Shown here piece after piece: positions 8,174 to 15,227 of a DNA stretch of 21,910 nt. Source of the stretch: Betaproteobacteria bacterium (GTDB lineage: Bacteria > Pseudomonadota > Gammaproteobacteria > Burkholderiales > SG8-39); assembly GCA_019237595.1 (NCBI GenBank), contig JAFAGU010000101.1, forward strand, positions 1 to 21,910, read 5' to 3'. The translations under genes and the position numbers were made by a program. Position 1 is the stretch's first letter. Each line of letters starts with the position of its first letter. Under the pieces are notes generated by a model. It was not told where the DNA came from. It saw only the letters and a program-made list of their open reading frames with translations, and searched no databases.

Positions 8174-8341
8174 CGCAGGCTTTCGTTTGGCGACCTCTCC
8201 GGGCCTCGAGTGGGCAAACAAACCAAGCGACCGATATATTCCAGCTCGAAATCAAGGATGCACCGTTGCGAGGTTTAGCGGAGCAATAATCCCTTGGTCG
8301 GGGACGTAGCAAAACGTGGGGATTTGACGGGTTTCCTCGCG

Positions 8342-8385
8342 TTTTGATCCGTTGGTCGGCGGTTCGAATCCGCCACGACCTACCA
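8342..8385 (+). other. 3' half of a tRNA-Lys gene (putative attachment site)
   Basis: The sequence reads from the anticodon loop (TTTTGATCC) through T-arm GGCGG-TTCGAAT-CCGCC (8358-8374), 3' acceptor strand ACGACCT (8375-8381), discriminator A and CCA (8383-8385). This matches the 3' half of proteobacterial tRNA-Lys(TTT), which normally ends ACGACCC-A-CCA. The preceding 50 bases show no D-arm or 5' acceptor strand, so it is not a complete gene. A 3' tRNA fragment of this length is the classic direct repeat left at the far end of an island integrated into a tRNA gene. Given its plus orientation, the intact tRNA-Lys should lie to the left of this window, with the island in between. Confidence 0.75.
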
Positions 8386-8425
8386 ATCCTCGACTATTCG
8401 TTGTCCGAGCGGCGAAGTGCCTCCA

Positions 8426-9313
8426 TCAGCTCAGGAGCGCGAGGCTGTGCGCGACGCGCTCCACGGCGCGGTGGCCTTCTTCGATCGCTTCCTTTGCCCG
8501 ATGGAAGTCGAGGAGGCGCAGGTGCGCCATGCGCGGAGCGATCGTGACCTCGGGCGGCTCGCCCGCCAGGCGGCTGCGCGCCACGCGCACCTGGACGATG
8601 TCCATGCAGCTCGCGAGCACATCCACCACGGAAGGCATGGGCAGATCGTCGGCCGACGCGGCGGGCATCAGCGCGCCGAGGTTTTCCCGGAGCTTTCGCA
8701 GCCACTCCGCGCCGGCGGGCGGCGCTTCCGTATCGGCGCGAAACCGGCGGCCGAGAATATCGGAGGCGAGGTCCACCGCGATGACGAGATCCGCTCCCAT
8801 GGCCCGCGCGAGCGACACCGGGACCGGATTCACGAGGCCGCCGTCGACGAGCAGCCGGCCCTCCGAGCGCACCGGAGCAAAAAGGCCCGGGAGCGCGATC
8901 GAGGCGCGCACCGCCTGGAGCGTCGAGCCGCTCCGCAGCCACGCCTCGGCGCCGTTCGTGAGCGAGGTCGCCACGGCCGCGAAAGGCGTCGGCAGCTCCT
9001 CGATCGGCCGGTCGGCGAACTCGCGGCGGAAGTACTCGATCAGCCGGTCGCCCTTCAAAACGCCGCCCGCAAGGCCGACGTCCATGAAGCCGACCACCTC
9101 GCGCATCCCGAGCCCGAGCACGAAGCGCTCGAGCCGATCGAGCTCGCCTGCGGCATACGCCGCGCCGACGAGCGCGCCGATCGAGGTTCCGCATACCATG
9201 TCAGGACGGATGCCCGCCTTCTCCAACGCCCGGATGACGCCGATATGCGCCCACCCTCGCGCGGAGCCGCTGCCCAGCGCGAGCGCGATGCGGGGTCTGG
9301 ATGCGCCGGCCAC
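8426..9313 (-). CDS. Patatin-like phospholipase family protein (RssA-type)
   Basis: This 295-residue protein carries the patatin serine lipase signature: oxyanion loop GSGSARG (14-20), nucleophile elbow G42-T-S44-I-G46, and the catalytic aspartate in D157-G-G. It belongs with short bacterial NTE/RssA-type proteins that hydrolyse phospholipid or lysophospholipid acyl esters, usually in the cytoplasm or at the inner membrane. There is no signal peptide. The start is a GTG at 9313-9311. The gene ends 41 bp right of the tRNA-Lys fragment and is transcribed toward it, so it is probably the original chromosomal neighbour of that tRNA. It is divergent from the dioxygenase gene. The physiological substrate is unknown. 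Confidence 0.9.
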   Translation of the reverse strand: MAGASRPRIALALGSGSARGWAHIGVIRALEKAGIRPDMVCGTSIGALVGAAYAAGELDRLERFVLGLGMREVVGFMDVGLAGGVLKGDRLIEYFRREFADRPIEELPTPFAAVATSLTNGAEAWLRSGSTLQAVRASIALPGLFAPVRSEGRLLVDGGLVNPVPVSLARAMGADLVIAVDLASDILGRRFRADTEAPPAGAEWLRKLRENLGALMPAASADDLPMPSVVDVLASCMDIVQVRVARSRLAGEPPEVTIAPRMAHLRLLDFHRAKEAIEEGHRAVERVAHSLALLS

Positions 9314-9389
9314 GCGGGCATGCTGCCCCAGCGCACGCCGGGCGTTTTGACATGAATCAACCCTTGCTGGCTTGACCTCGGAGGATCAC

Positions 9390-10331
9390 TTGTTCGGCGC
9401 AATACGCCTTGCCTATCTCGTCGTGTCGGTCTCCAACGTGCCGGAGTGGAAACGCTTCTGCTCGCAAATGCTCGGGCTCCCGGAGCCCGCCACCCTGGAC
9501 GATGGCGCGCTCGCCTATCGACTGGACGAGGCGGCCCATCGGCTGATCCTGCGCGAAGGCGGTGCGGACGACATCGAGGCGCTCGGCTGGGAAGTGGACG
9601 GCGACGAAAATTTCGCCGTCGTGCTGGTGCGCGCCGAGAAAGGCGGCGCGCAACCCGCGATGATGGACGAGGCGGCGGCGCGCCTTCGCAATGTGCACAA
9701 GCTCGCGGCGTTCACCGGCCCTGACGGCGTCCGCAACGAGCTCGCGATGGCCCTTGCGCGCGCCGCGTCGCCTTTCCGCTCCGAGCTCGTGCCGGGCGGA
9801 TTCCGCACGGATGCGATGGGCCTGGGCCATGCAGTCCTCATCGCCTCCAACCCTGAGGCCGCGGGAGCGTTCTACCGGGAGGTCCTGGGCATGCGGCTTA
9901 GCCAGACGCTTCGCGTCCGCATCGGCCCAGTTACGATCGAGGGCGTGTTCCTGCATTGCAACCCGCGCCACCATTCGCTTGCGCTCTTCAAGATGCCGTC
10001 CAAGCGGCGCCTGCAGCACGTCATGATCGAAGCGCGCGAGCTGCGCGATATCGGCCTTGCGTGGGAGCGCGCGCAAAAGCTGGACGTGCCCATCACGCTC
10101 ACGTTGGGTCAACACCCGGAGCCCGACGGCATGGTTTCGTTTTATGGCCTCACGCCCTCGGGCTTCGAATTCGAGATGGGGGCGAACGGCAGGCTCATCG
10201 ATCCTGCCAAGTTCGAGCCGATCGCGCTCTCCCTGACGAGCGACTGGGGACACCACCCGACGGCGCGCGCCAAGTGGAACCTCCTCTCCGCGGCCATCGG
10301 GGCGAAGTTCGGGCGCCGCATCCGGGCTTGA
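9390..10331 (+). CDS. Type I extradiol ring-cleavage dioxygenase (BphC-like, two VOC domains)
   Basis: The 313-residue product has the two-domain vicinal-oxygen-chelate architecture and length of 2,3-dihydroxybiphenyl 1,2-dioxygenases, which cleave catechols next to the hydroxyls with Fe(II) or Mn(II). With the chosen start the metal ligands are H147 (GLGHAVL), H210 (LQHVMIE) and E260 (SGFEFEMG). The active-site histidines H194/H195 (NPRHHSLALF), H242 and Y252 are also present. I chose TTG at 9390 because GGAGG (9380-9384) lies 5 nt upstream; the longer frame from TTG at 9372 would put this motif inside the gene. It appears as a single gene: no ring-hydroxylating or meta-cleavage hydrolase genes are nearby, so its substrate cannot be inferred. 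It is divergent from the patatin gene. Confidence 0.88.
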   Translation: MFGAIRLAYLVVSVSNVPEWKRFCSQMLGLPEPATLDDGALAYRLDEAAHRLILREGGADDIEALGWEVDGDENFAVVLVRAEKGGAQPAMMDEAAARLRNVHKLAAFTGPDGVRNELAMALARAASPFRSELVPGGFRTDAMGLGHAVLIASNPEAAGAFYREVLGMRLSQTLRVRIGPVTIEGVFLHCNPRHHSLALFKMPSKRRLQHVMIEARELRDIGLAWERAQKLDVPITLTLGQHPEPDGMVSFYGLTPSGFEFEMGANGRLIDPAKFEPIALSLTSDWGHHPTARAKWNLLSAAIGAKFGRRIRA

Positions 10332-10347
10332 TCCAGATCAAACCGGA

Positions 10348-10363
10348 AGGCCGGCGCCGGCCT
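10348..10363. repeat. Perfect 16-bp palindrome
   Basis: AGGCCGGCGCCGGCCT is a perfect palindrome in the 76-bp gap between the dioxygenase gene and the HdeD gene. It has no T-run, so it is not a typical intrinsic terminator. It could be a regulator site or simply G+C-rich chance. Confidence 0.35.
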
Positions 10364-10407
10364 AGGCTCGCTCGAAGCGTTCTCTAGTCGCCAAGCGGAG
10401 GTGGAGC

Positions 10408-10980
10408 ATGAACGTCATCGAGAAGCATCTCGTGAAACTGCTGTTCCGGAACTGGTGGGTCCTGCTCGTGCGCGGCCTCGCCGCGATAGCTTTCGGGATC
10501 CTCGCCTGGCTGATGCCGCAGGCTTCCCTCGCGGCGATCGTGCTCCTCTTCGGCGCCTATGCGCTCGTGGACGGCGTCCTCGCCGTCGGCATGGCGATCG
10601 CGGGCTCCGGCGACCGGGAGCACCGCTGGCTCGTCGCGCTCTGGGGCCTCGTCGGCATCGGCGCCGGCATCATCACCTTCATCGCGCCCGACGTCACGGC
10701 CCTCGCGCTGCTCTTCTATATTGCAATCTGGGCCATTGCCACCGGCGTGCTGGAGATCGTCGCCGCCGTGCGGCTGCGCAAGGAGATCGAAGGCGAATGG
10801 ATCCTCGGGCTCGCGGGGCTTGCTTCCGTGGTGTTCGGCGTGATCCTCGTCGCGCGGCCCGGCGCCGGAGCGCTCGCGGTGCTGTGGATGATCGCGACCT
10901 ATGCGATCGTCTTCGGCATCCTGCTCGTCGTCCTCGCCTTCAAGGCGCGCGGCATGCTGGAGGAGGCGAAGCGGGCCTGA
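10408..10980 (+). CDS. HdeD family (DUF308) six-helix membrane protein
   Basis: This 190-residue protein consists of six hydrophobic helices in two sets of three (about residues 14-36, 38-62, 73-94, 96-120, 128-150 and 154-180), the pattern of the HdeD/DUF308 family. In Escherichia coli HdeD is linked to acid resistance at high cell density; elsewhere the role is poorly defined. GGAGG lies 6 nt before the ATG. An intrinsic terminator follows the stop directly, so the gene probably ends its transcript. It is 76 bp downstream of the dioxygenase gene and may be cotranscribed, although no functional link is evident. Confidence 0.88.
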   Translation: MNVIEKHLVKLLFRNWWVLLVRGLAAIAFGILAWLMPQASLAAIVLLFGAYALVDGVLAVGMAIAGSGDREHRWLVALWGLVGIGAGIITFIAPDVTALALLFYIAIWAIATGVLEIVAAVRLRKEIEGEWILGLAGLASVVFGVILVARPGAGALAVLWMIATYAIVFGILLVVLAFKARGMLEEAKRA

Positions 10981-11003
10981 CGAGCCGGGACGGCTCGCTT
11001 TCT
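10981..11003 (+). terminator. Intrinsic terminator after the HdeD gene
   Basis: CGAGCC-GGGAC-GGCTCG forms a 6-bp G+C-rich stem with a 5-nt loop, directly after the stop codon and followed by CTTTCT. Confidence 0.65.
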
Positions 11004-11039
11004 AATCCGTAGCTTCGCTTCATAGGCCACCCAGCGATA

Positions 11040-11065
11040 CTGCGATCCGTTGCGACGGGTCGCAG
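11040..11065. other. Strong intergenic hairpin
   Basis: CTGCGATCCGT-TGCG-ACGGGTCGCAG folds into an 11-bp stem (one G-U) with a 4-nt loop, between the HdeD terminator and the next gene about 90 bp downstream. No T-run follows on either strand. It may be part of a leader RNA or a DNA-binding site. The rest of the 10981-11155 gap shows nothing else. Confidence 0.4.
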
Positions 11066-11155
11066 GGGCCTTTGCGCAACACGCGGTGACAGGAGACGGC
11101 GAAGGCGAACCAGGCCGTCCCTGAACATGCGAGTCACTGGGGTAAATTGCCGTAC

Positions 11156-11797
11156 ATGACGAGGACTATCGCGCTCGCTGGGGCTAGCGGGCTGGTCGGA
11201 AGGGAGATCCTCCGCGGCCTCGTGGCCGATCCGTCGGTCGCGGCGGTCCACGTTCTCGGGCGCCGCCCGCTCGAGGCAACGCCGAAGGTCGTGTCCCACG
11301 TGGTGGATTTTCGGGCGCTGCCGGCGCTTCCGCGCGTCGACGAGGTCTACCTTGCGCTCGGCACCACCATCAAGGTCGCTGGAAGCCAGGAAGCGTTCCG
11401 CGCGGTGGACTTCGATGCGAATCTCGCGGTCGCCCGGGCCGCGCTCGCTTCGGGAGCGCGGCGCGCCGGGCTCGTCAGCGCGATGGGCGCGAGCGCGAAG
11501 TCGCGGATCTTCTACAGCCGCGTAAAGGGCGAGCTCGAGGACGCGATTGCCGCGTTGCCTTTCGAGGGCGTCGTGATCGCGCGGCCTTCCATGCTGGCCG
11601 GAGATCGCGCGAGCCTCGGGCAGCCGGTACGTCCGGGAGAGGGCTACGCTCTTGCTCTCAGCCGGCTGATGGGGCCGCTCATTCCGAAGAACTACCGCTC
11701 CATTGCGGCCGCCGACGTCGCGAAGGCGCTTCTCGCGCGGGTCCCGCTCGCGCGCGGGCGCGAAGTCCTGCCTTCCGGAGCCATGCGCGGGCGCTAG
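11156..11797 (+). CDS. NAD(P)-binding Rossmann-fold oxidoreductase (NmrA/HTATIP2-like)
   Basis: The 213-residue protein starts with a nucleotide-binding loop GASGLVG after a first beta strand (TRTIALA), typical of atypical short-chain dehydrogenases. Later parts read like the HTATIP2/YfcH-type branch: YLALGTT, then a KSRIFYSRVKGELED segment with the Tyr-x-x-x-Lys pattern (Y-S-R-V-K), then IARPSMLAGDR. The length fits this short family. A TTG at 11147 is in frame, but the ATG at 11156 is preferred because it directly precedes the first strand of the fold. Substrate unknown. The gene is convergent with the SRPBCC gene, 7 bp apart. Confidence 0.85.
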   Translation: MTRTIALAGASGLVGREILRGLVADPSVAAVHVLGRRPLEATPKVVSHVVDFRALPALPRVDEVYLALGTTIKVAGSQEAFRAVDFDANLAVARAALASGARRAGLVSAMGASAKSRIFYSRVKGELEDAIAALPFEGVVIARPSMLAGDRASLGQPVRPGEGYALALSRLMGPLIPKNYRSIAAADVAKALLARVPLARGREVLPSGAMRGR

Positions 11798-11804
11798 GCA
11801 TTGG

Positions 11805-12266
11805 TCAGCGGGCTTGAGCGGACGGATAGGCTTCGAGAAGGGCGATGGAGCCCGTCTCCAGCAGCGACTTGAGGTTGGAAATCACCTTCGGCCAGCCGCC
11901 CGAAACGGCCGCGATGAGCTTGGAAGGCTCGCGCTCGATGCTGTGGGTGATGGAAAGCTTGACCGTCGGCCCGATGGCTTCGAGCTCCATCGTGCAGAGC
12001 GAGGCGCCTTCGGGCTTGAGCTCGGGCTTCTGGTTTTCCCAGCGGATCACGAGGCGCCGGGGCGGCTCGGCGGCGACGATCTCGCCTGCGTCGAAGACCT
12101 GGCCGGAGCTCGATACGAGCTTCCAGGGCGAGCCCGCGGTCCAGCCGCTTTCGCAATGCATGCCGAACCAGTATTGCTCCTGGAAGGCCGGGTCGGTGAG
12201 CGCCTTCCACAGCTTCTCCGGCGTGGTGCGGATGTAGGTGACGTACACAAAGGTCGATCTAGCCAT
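11805..12266 (-). CDS. SRPBCC / AHSA1-like domain protein
   Basis: The 153-residue product shows the START/Bet v1-like pattern of the AHSA1 family: VYVTYIRTTPEKLWKALTDP near the N-terminus (domain start) and a long C-terminal helix (GGWPKVISNLKSLLETG). Such proteins form a hydrophobic ligand cavity; the ligand is not known. The start ATG lies inside the end of the upstream ArsR-type gene, an 8-nt overlap, with GGAGAAAG as ribosome-binding site. Pairing of an ArsR regulator with an AHSA1 protein is a common bacterial two-gene operon, so the protein probably acts in the response controlled by that regulator. Confidence 0.9.
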   Translation of the reverse strand: MARSTFVYVTYIRTTPEKLWKALTDPAFQEQYWFGMHCESGWTAGSPWKLVSSSGQVFDAGEIVAAEPPRRLVIRWENQKPELKPEGASLCTMELEAIGPTVKLSITHSIEREPSKLIAAVSGGWPKVISNLKSLLETGSIALLEAYPSAQAR

Positions 12267-12594
12267 GGGCTTTCTCCAATCGTCGTTTCAGGTCGTTCAG
12301 CGCCTTGAGGCGCGGCTTTTCGAACTTGGCGATCCAGCGCTCGTAGATCTCCTGCAGCGGCACGGGATTCAGGAAGTGGAGCTTTTCCCGGCCGCGGCGC
12401 ACGGTGGCGACGAGGTTCGCCGCCTCGAGCACGTCCAGGTGCTGCGTCACGGCCTGGCGCGTCATGTCGAGGTGCTCGCACAGGTCGTTCAGCGTTCGCC
12501 CGTCGTGCGCGTGCAGGAGGTCGAGCAGCTTCCTGCGGCTCGGATCGGCCAGCGCCTTGAAGAGCAGGTCGGCGTCGCGGTTGGGTTCGGACAT
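12259..12594 (-). CDS. ArsR-family winged-helix transcriptional regulator
   Basis: The 111-residue protein has the ArsR/SmtB HTH: ALADPSRRKLLDLL (residues 15-28), LNDLCEHLDMTRQAVTQHLD (35-54) with the recognition helix, and a wing (VATVRRGREKLHFLN). No cysteine cluster for metal sensing is visible; only one Cys occurs, at residue 39. It therefore probably belongs to the non-metal ArsR group often paired with AHSA1 proteins. I chose the ATG at 12594, which places the start 14 nt below the predicted promoter; the longer frame to 12630 would run into the promoter itself. It likely represses its own operon through the palindrome at 12608-12627. Confidence 0.9.
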   Translation of the reverse strand: MSEPNRDADLLFKALADPSRRKLLDLLHAHDGRTLNDLCEHLDMTRQAVTQHLDVLEAANLVATVRRGREKLHFLNPVPLQEIYERWIAKFEKPRLKALNDLKRRLEKAHG

Positions 12595-12607
12595 AGGCAA
12601 GCTGCTA

Positions 12608-12627
12608 CTTGCATGATAATATGCAAG
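12608..12627. promoter_or_regulatory. Palindromic operator for the ArsR-type regulator
   Basis: CTTGCAT-N6-ATGCAAG is a perfect 7-bp inverted repeat that overlaps the -10 box of the ArsR promoter. A related half-site, TACCTGCATG at 12632-12641, repeats TACTTGCATG at 12606-12615 with one mismatch, 26 bp apart. The position and symmetry suit autorepression by the ArsR-type protein. Binding itself is inferred. Confidence 0.65.
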
Positions 12628-12645
12628 CAATTACCTGCATGTCAA
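12616..12645 (-). promoter_or_regulatory. Sigma-70 promoter of the ArsR/SRPBCC operon
   Basis: On the minus strand TTGACA (12645-12640) and TATTAT (12621-12616) are separated by 18 bp. That puts the transcription start about 15 nt before the ATG at 12594. This is the best consensus promoter I see in the window. It is buried in the palindromic operator. Confidence 0.7.
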
Positions 12646-12718
12646 GCGATATGCTCGATGTCCGGTGGAGGGCGGCTCGAACGTCATTAGGGCGATGTCC
12701 ACTCACAAGGAGCCCGAG

Positions 12719-13075
12719 ATGAGCGAATTTGCACTGCTGTACCGCAGTACCAACGAGGCGCACCGCGAGGCGATGGGGTCCCCCGAGAAGGCGCAGCAAT
12801 CGATGGTGAAGTGGCGCGCCTGGTTCAAGGAGATGACCGACAAGGGCCAGCTGAAGAGCATCGGCCAGCCGCTCGAGCGCGCGGGAAAGGTGGTCGGCGG
12901 CCGCAAGAAGACGGTGACCGACGGCCCCTACGCCGAGACGAAGGATGTGATCGGCGGCTTCTCCCTCATCGAGGCCCGCGACCTCGAGCAAGCGTCCCAG
13001 ATCGCGGCCGGGTGCCCGATCCTGGAGCTCGGCGGCTCCGTGGAGGTCCGGCCGGTCCTGCGCCTCGACCTCTAG
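12719..13075 (+). CDS. YCII-related (DGPF) domain protein
   Basis: The 118-residue protein has the YCII/DGPF fold pattern: MSEFALLYRS at the start, and the DGPYAE motif at residues 68-73 that names the family. Its biochemical role is not established. AAGGAG lies 6 nt before the ATG, which rules out the longer frame from 12665. The stop TAG shares its last base with the GTG start of the ECF sigma gene, so the two are translationally coupled. DGPF proteins are the known genomic partners of ECF42-type sigma factors, which supports both assignments. Confidence 0.9.
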   Translation: MSEFALLYRSTNEAHREAMGSPEKAQQSMVKWRAWFKEMTDKGQLKSIGQPLERAGKVVGGRKKTVTDGPYAETKDVIGGFSLIEARDLEQASQIAAGCPILELGGSVEVRPVLRLDL

Positions 13076-14322
13076 TGGAGCTGGAAGAGCACCTCTTTCG
13101 CCGGGAGGCGGGCCGGCTCGTCGCGATCGTTGCCCGCCTCTTCGGCCTCCAGAACCTCGCGCTGGCCGAAGACGTTGTGCAGGAGGCCTTCTGCCGCGCG
13201 CTCGAGACCTGGAAATTCCACGGCGTGCCGGAGAACCCTTCGGCGTGGCTGATGGCGACCGCAAAGCATCGTGCGCTGGACGCGCTCCGGCGCGAGGGCA
13301 CCGCCCGCCGCCTCGCGCCGGAGCTCCAGCGCGAGCTCGAGTCGGAGTGGACCCTTGCGCCGACGGTCGAGGAGGCGTTCGACCGGGGCCTCGACGACGC
13401 GCAGCTCCGCATGATGTTTTCGTGCATTCATCCGAGGCTTCCCGAGGAGACGCAGGTGGCGCTCGTGCTGCACCTCGTCTGCGGCTTCGGGATCGACGAG
13501 ACGGCCGCCGCGTTCCTCAAGTCGCCCGCGGCGATGGAAAAACGGATCGCGAGGGCGAAGCGCATCCTCGCCGAATCGAAACAGCTCTTCGACCTTTCCG
13601 CGGACGACGTGGCGATGCGGCTGCCCGCCGTCCTGCGCGCGGTCTACCTGCTCTTCAACGAGGGCTACCACGGCGCCTCCGCAGAATCGAGCGTTCGCAT
13701 CGAGCTGTGCCGCGAAGCCATGCGCCTCGCGCGGCTCCTGGTCGAGCATCCCCGCACTGCCCGGCCGGCTACGCACGCGATCGCGGCGCTGCTGCATTTC
13801 CATGCGGCGAGGCTGCCGGGCCGGACGAACGGCGCCGGCGAGCTGCTCGTGCTCGATGAGCAGGACCCCTCGCTCTGGGACCGGGCGCTCGTCGCCGAGG
13901 GGTACTGCCAGCTCGACCTCTCGGCGACGGGGAGCGAGCTCACGTCGTATCACGTGGAAGCGGCGATTGCCGCCCATCACGCCAGGCGAATCTCGGGCGG
14001 CGAGACCGACTGGGAAGCGGTCGTGCAGCTCTATGACACGCTCATGGAGCTCGCGCCTTCGCCGATCGTGGCGCTCAACCGCGCGGTCGCGCTCGCACAG
14101 CGCGACGGGCCGGCGCGCGGCCTCGATGCGATCTGGGAAATCGAGGGCAGGAGCCGCCTGGATCGCTATCCGTTCCTGCACTCCGCGATTGCGGAGTTCG
14201 AGCTCCAGCTCGGCCGGCCGCGCCAGGCGCGCCAGGCTTTCAACGAAGCCTTGCGGCTCGCGCGCAATCCGATGGAGCGCAGATTCGTCGAAAAGCGGCT
14301 CGAGTCGCTGAAGGCGGCTTGA
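13075..14322 (+). CDS. ECF42-like RNA polymerase sigma factor with C-terminal extension
   Basis: The 415-residue protein has sigma region 2 (about residues 3-72, with AEDVVQEAFCRALETW and AWLMATAKHRALDALRR) and region 4 (about 118-165, with QVALVLHLVCGFGIDETAAA). A C-terminal extension of roughly 230 residues follows, including the LFNEGYHG segment and TPR-like helices. This length and the YCII/DGPF partner fit the ECF42 group, in which the extension rather than an anti-sigma factor is thought to control activity. No anti-sigma gene is nearby. The GTG at 13075 overlaps the YCII stop by one base; an open frame further upstream (to 12811) is just the antiframe of the YCII gene. The target promoters are unknown. 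Confidence 0.9.
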   Translation: MELEEHLFRREAGRLVAIVARLFGLQNLALAEDVVQEAFCRALETWKFHGVPENPSAWLMATAKHRALDALRREGTARRLAPELQRELESEWTLAPTVEEAFDRGLDDAQLRMMFSCIHPRLPEETQVALVLHLVCGFGIDETAAAFLKSPAAMEKRIARAKRILAESKQLFDLSADDVAMRLPAVLRAVYLLFNEGYHGASAESSVRIELCREAMRLARLLVEHPRTARPATHAIAALLHFHAARLPGRTNGAGELLVLDEQDPSLWDRALVAEGYCQLDLSATGSELTSYHVEAAIAAHHARRISGGETDWEAVVQLYDTLMELAPSPIVALNRAVALAQRDGPARGLDAIWEIEGRSRLDRYPFLHSAIAEFELQLGRPRQARQAFNEALRLARNPMERRFVEKRLESLKAA

Positions 14323-14470
14323 ACCGCCCGTTCGGTCGCGTCGCTATCGACGATTCCGCGACAGGCTTGCAGAAGTAGGGGTTCCGGCGACATCGCGATT
14401 CGAACCGCAGCGCTAGATGGCGCTCCTCGCGCGAACGATGATGCGTCTTCTCCCTCCTCCGGCTCAATCC

Positions 14471-15226
14471 ATGAACGAACCAGCCAGGCCGTCCCGCCGC
14501 CGCTTTTTCAAGGCGGCCGGCGCCGCCGGCGTCGCGAGCGCTGTCCCGGCCGCAGCGAGCGCGCAGCAGCACGCTCCCGCGCATGCCGAGACTTATCTCT
14601 TCTTCAATCCCGCAGAAGCGGCTTTCATCGAGGCCGCGGTGGCGCGCCTCATCCCGAAGGACGAGACCGGCCCCGGGGCGATGGAAGCGGGCGTTCCGGC
14701 CTACCTCGATCGCCAGCTCGCCGGGGCGTGGGGCACGGGCGAGCGGCTCTATCGCTCGGGTCCATGGCGGGAAGGCACGCCGAGCCAGGGCTACCAGCTT
14801 CCGTTCACGCCGCAGGAGCTCTTCCGCAACGCTATCCGCGCGCTGAACGAGCGGCACGGCGACTTCGTCAAGCTCGCTCCGCAGGAGCAGGACAAGTTTC
14901 TCGACTCGCTTCACTCGAGCAAGGAAGACCTCGGCGGCGTGCCCGCGAGCGTGTTCTTCGAGTCGCTGCTGGAAGCGACGATCGAGGGCTTCTTCAGCGA
15001 TCCTGCCCACGGCGGCAACCGCGACATGGTGGCCTGGAAGATGATCGGCTTCCCGGGCGCCTACGCCGACTTCTACGAGCTGGTGGACCAGCACGGGCTC
15101 GCCTACAACTCTGCGCCGACGAGCCTCGCCGAAGACGGCCGCGGGCGCATCCATATCCATCCGGTGGCGCATACCGGCGCTTCTTCGAGCGCCGGTGGCG
15201 GTCGCGCGCCGGCGAAGGAGCGCTGA
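14471..15226 (+). CDS. Gluconate 2-dehydrogenase subunit 3 family protein (Tat-exported small subunit)
   Basis: This 251-residue protein begins with a Tat signal: SRRRFFK near residue 7, then AAGAAGVASAVPAAASAQQ with a likely cleavage after ASA. The mature part resembles the small subunit of membrane-bound gluconate/GMC dehydrogenases (FFNPAEAAFIEAAVARLIPK near the start, and DMVAWKMIGFPGAYADFYEL near the end). It probably carries the signal-less FAD subunit across the membrane with it. Starts at 14417 and 14438/14441 are in frame; I prefer ATG 14471 because it gives a normal short Tat n-region, although no good ribosome-binding site is seen for any. The FAD subunit begins 1 nt after the stop. 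Confidence 0.88.
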   Translation: MNEPARPSRRRFFKAAGAAGVASAVPAAASAQQHAPAHAETYLFFNPAEAAFIEAAVARLIPKDETGPGAMEAGVPAYLDRQLAGAWGTGERLYRSGPWREGTPSQGYQLPFTPQELFRNAIRALNERHGDFVKLAPQEQDKFLDSLHSSKEDLGGVPASVFFESLLEATIEGFFSDPAHGGNRDMVAWKMIGFPGAYADFYELVDQHGLAYNSAPTSLAEDGRGRIHIHPVAHTGASSSAGGGRAPAKER

Positions 15227-15227
15227 C

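Noticed and set aside
8310..8385. Complete tRNA gene
   Set aside because: Only the 3' half from the anticodon loop onward matches tRNA-Lys. No D-arm or 5' acceptor strand can be found upstream.
8394..9355. Long plus-strand frames opposite the patatin gene
   Set aside because: Arg/Ser/Pro-rich shadows; the minus frame has all patatin motifs.
12811..13074. Upstream extension of the ECF sigma frame
   Set aside because: It overlaps the YCII gene in another frame, and its translation is Arg/Pro-rich and unlike any sigma N-terminus. The GTG at 13075 fits the family.
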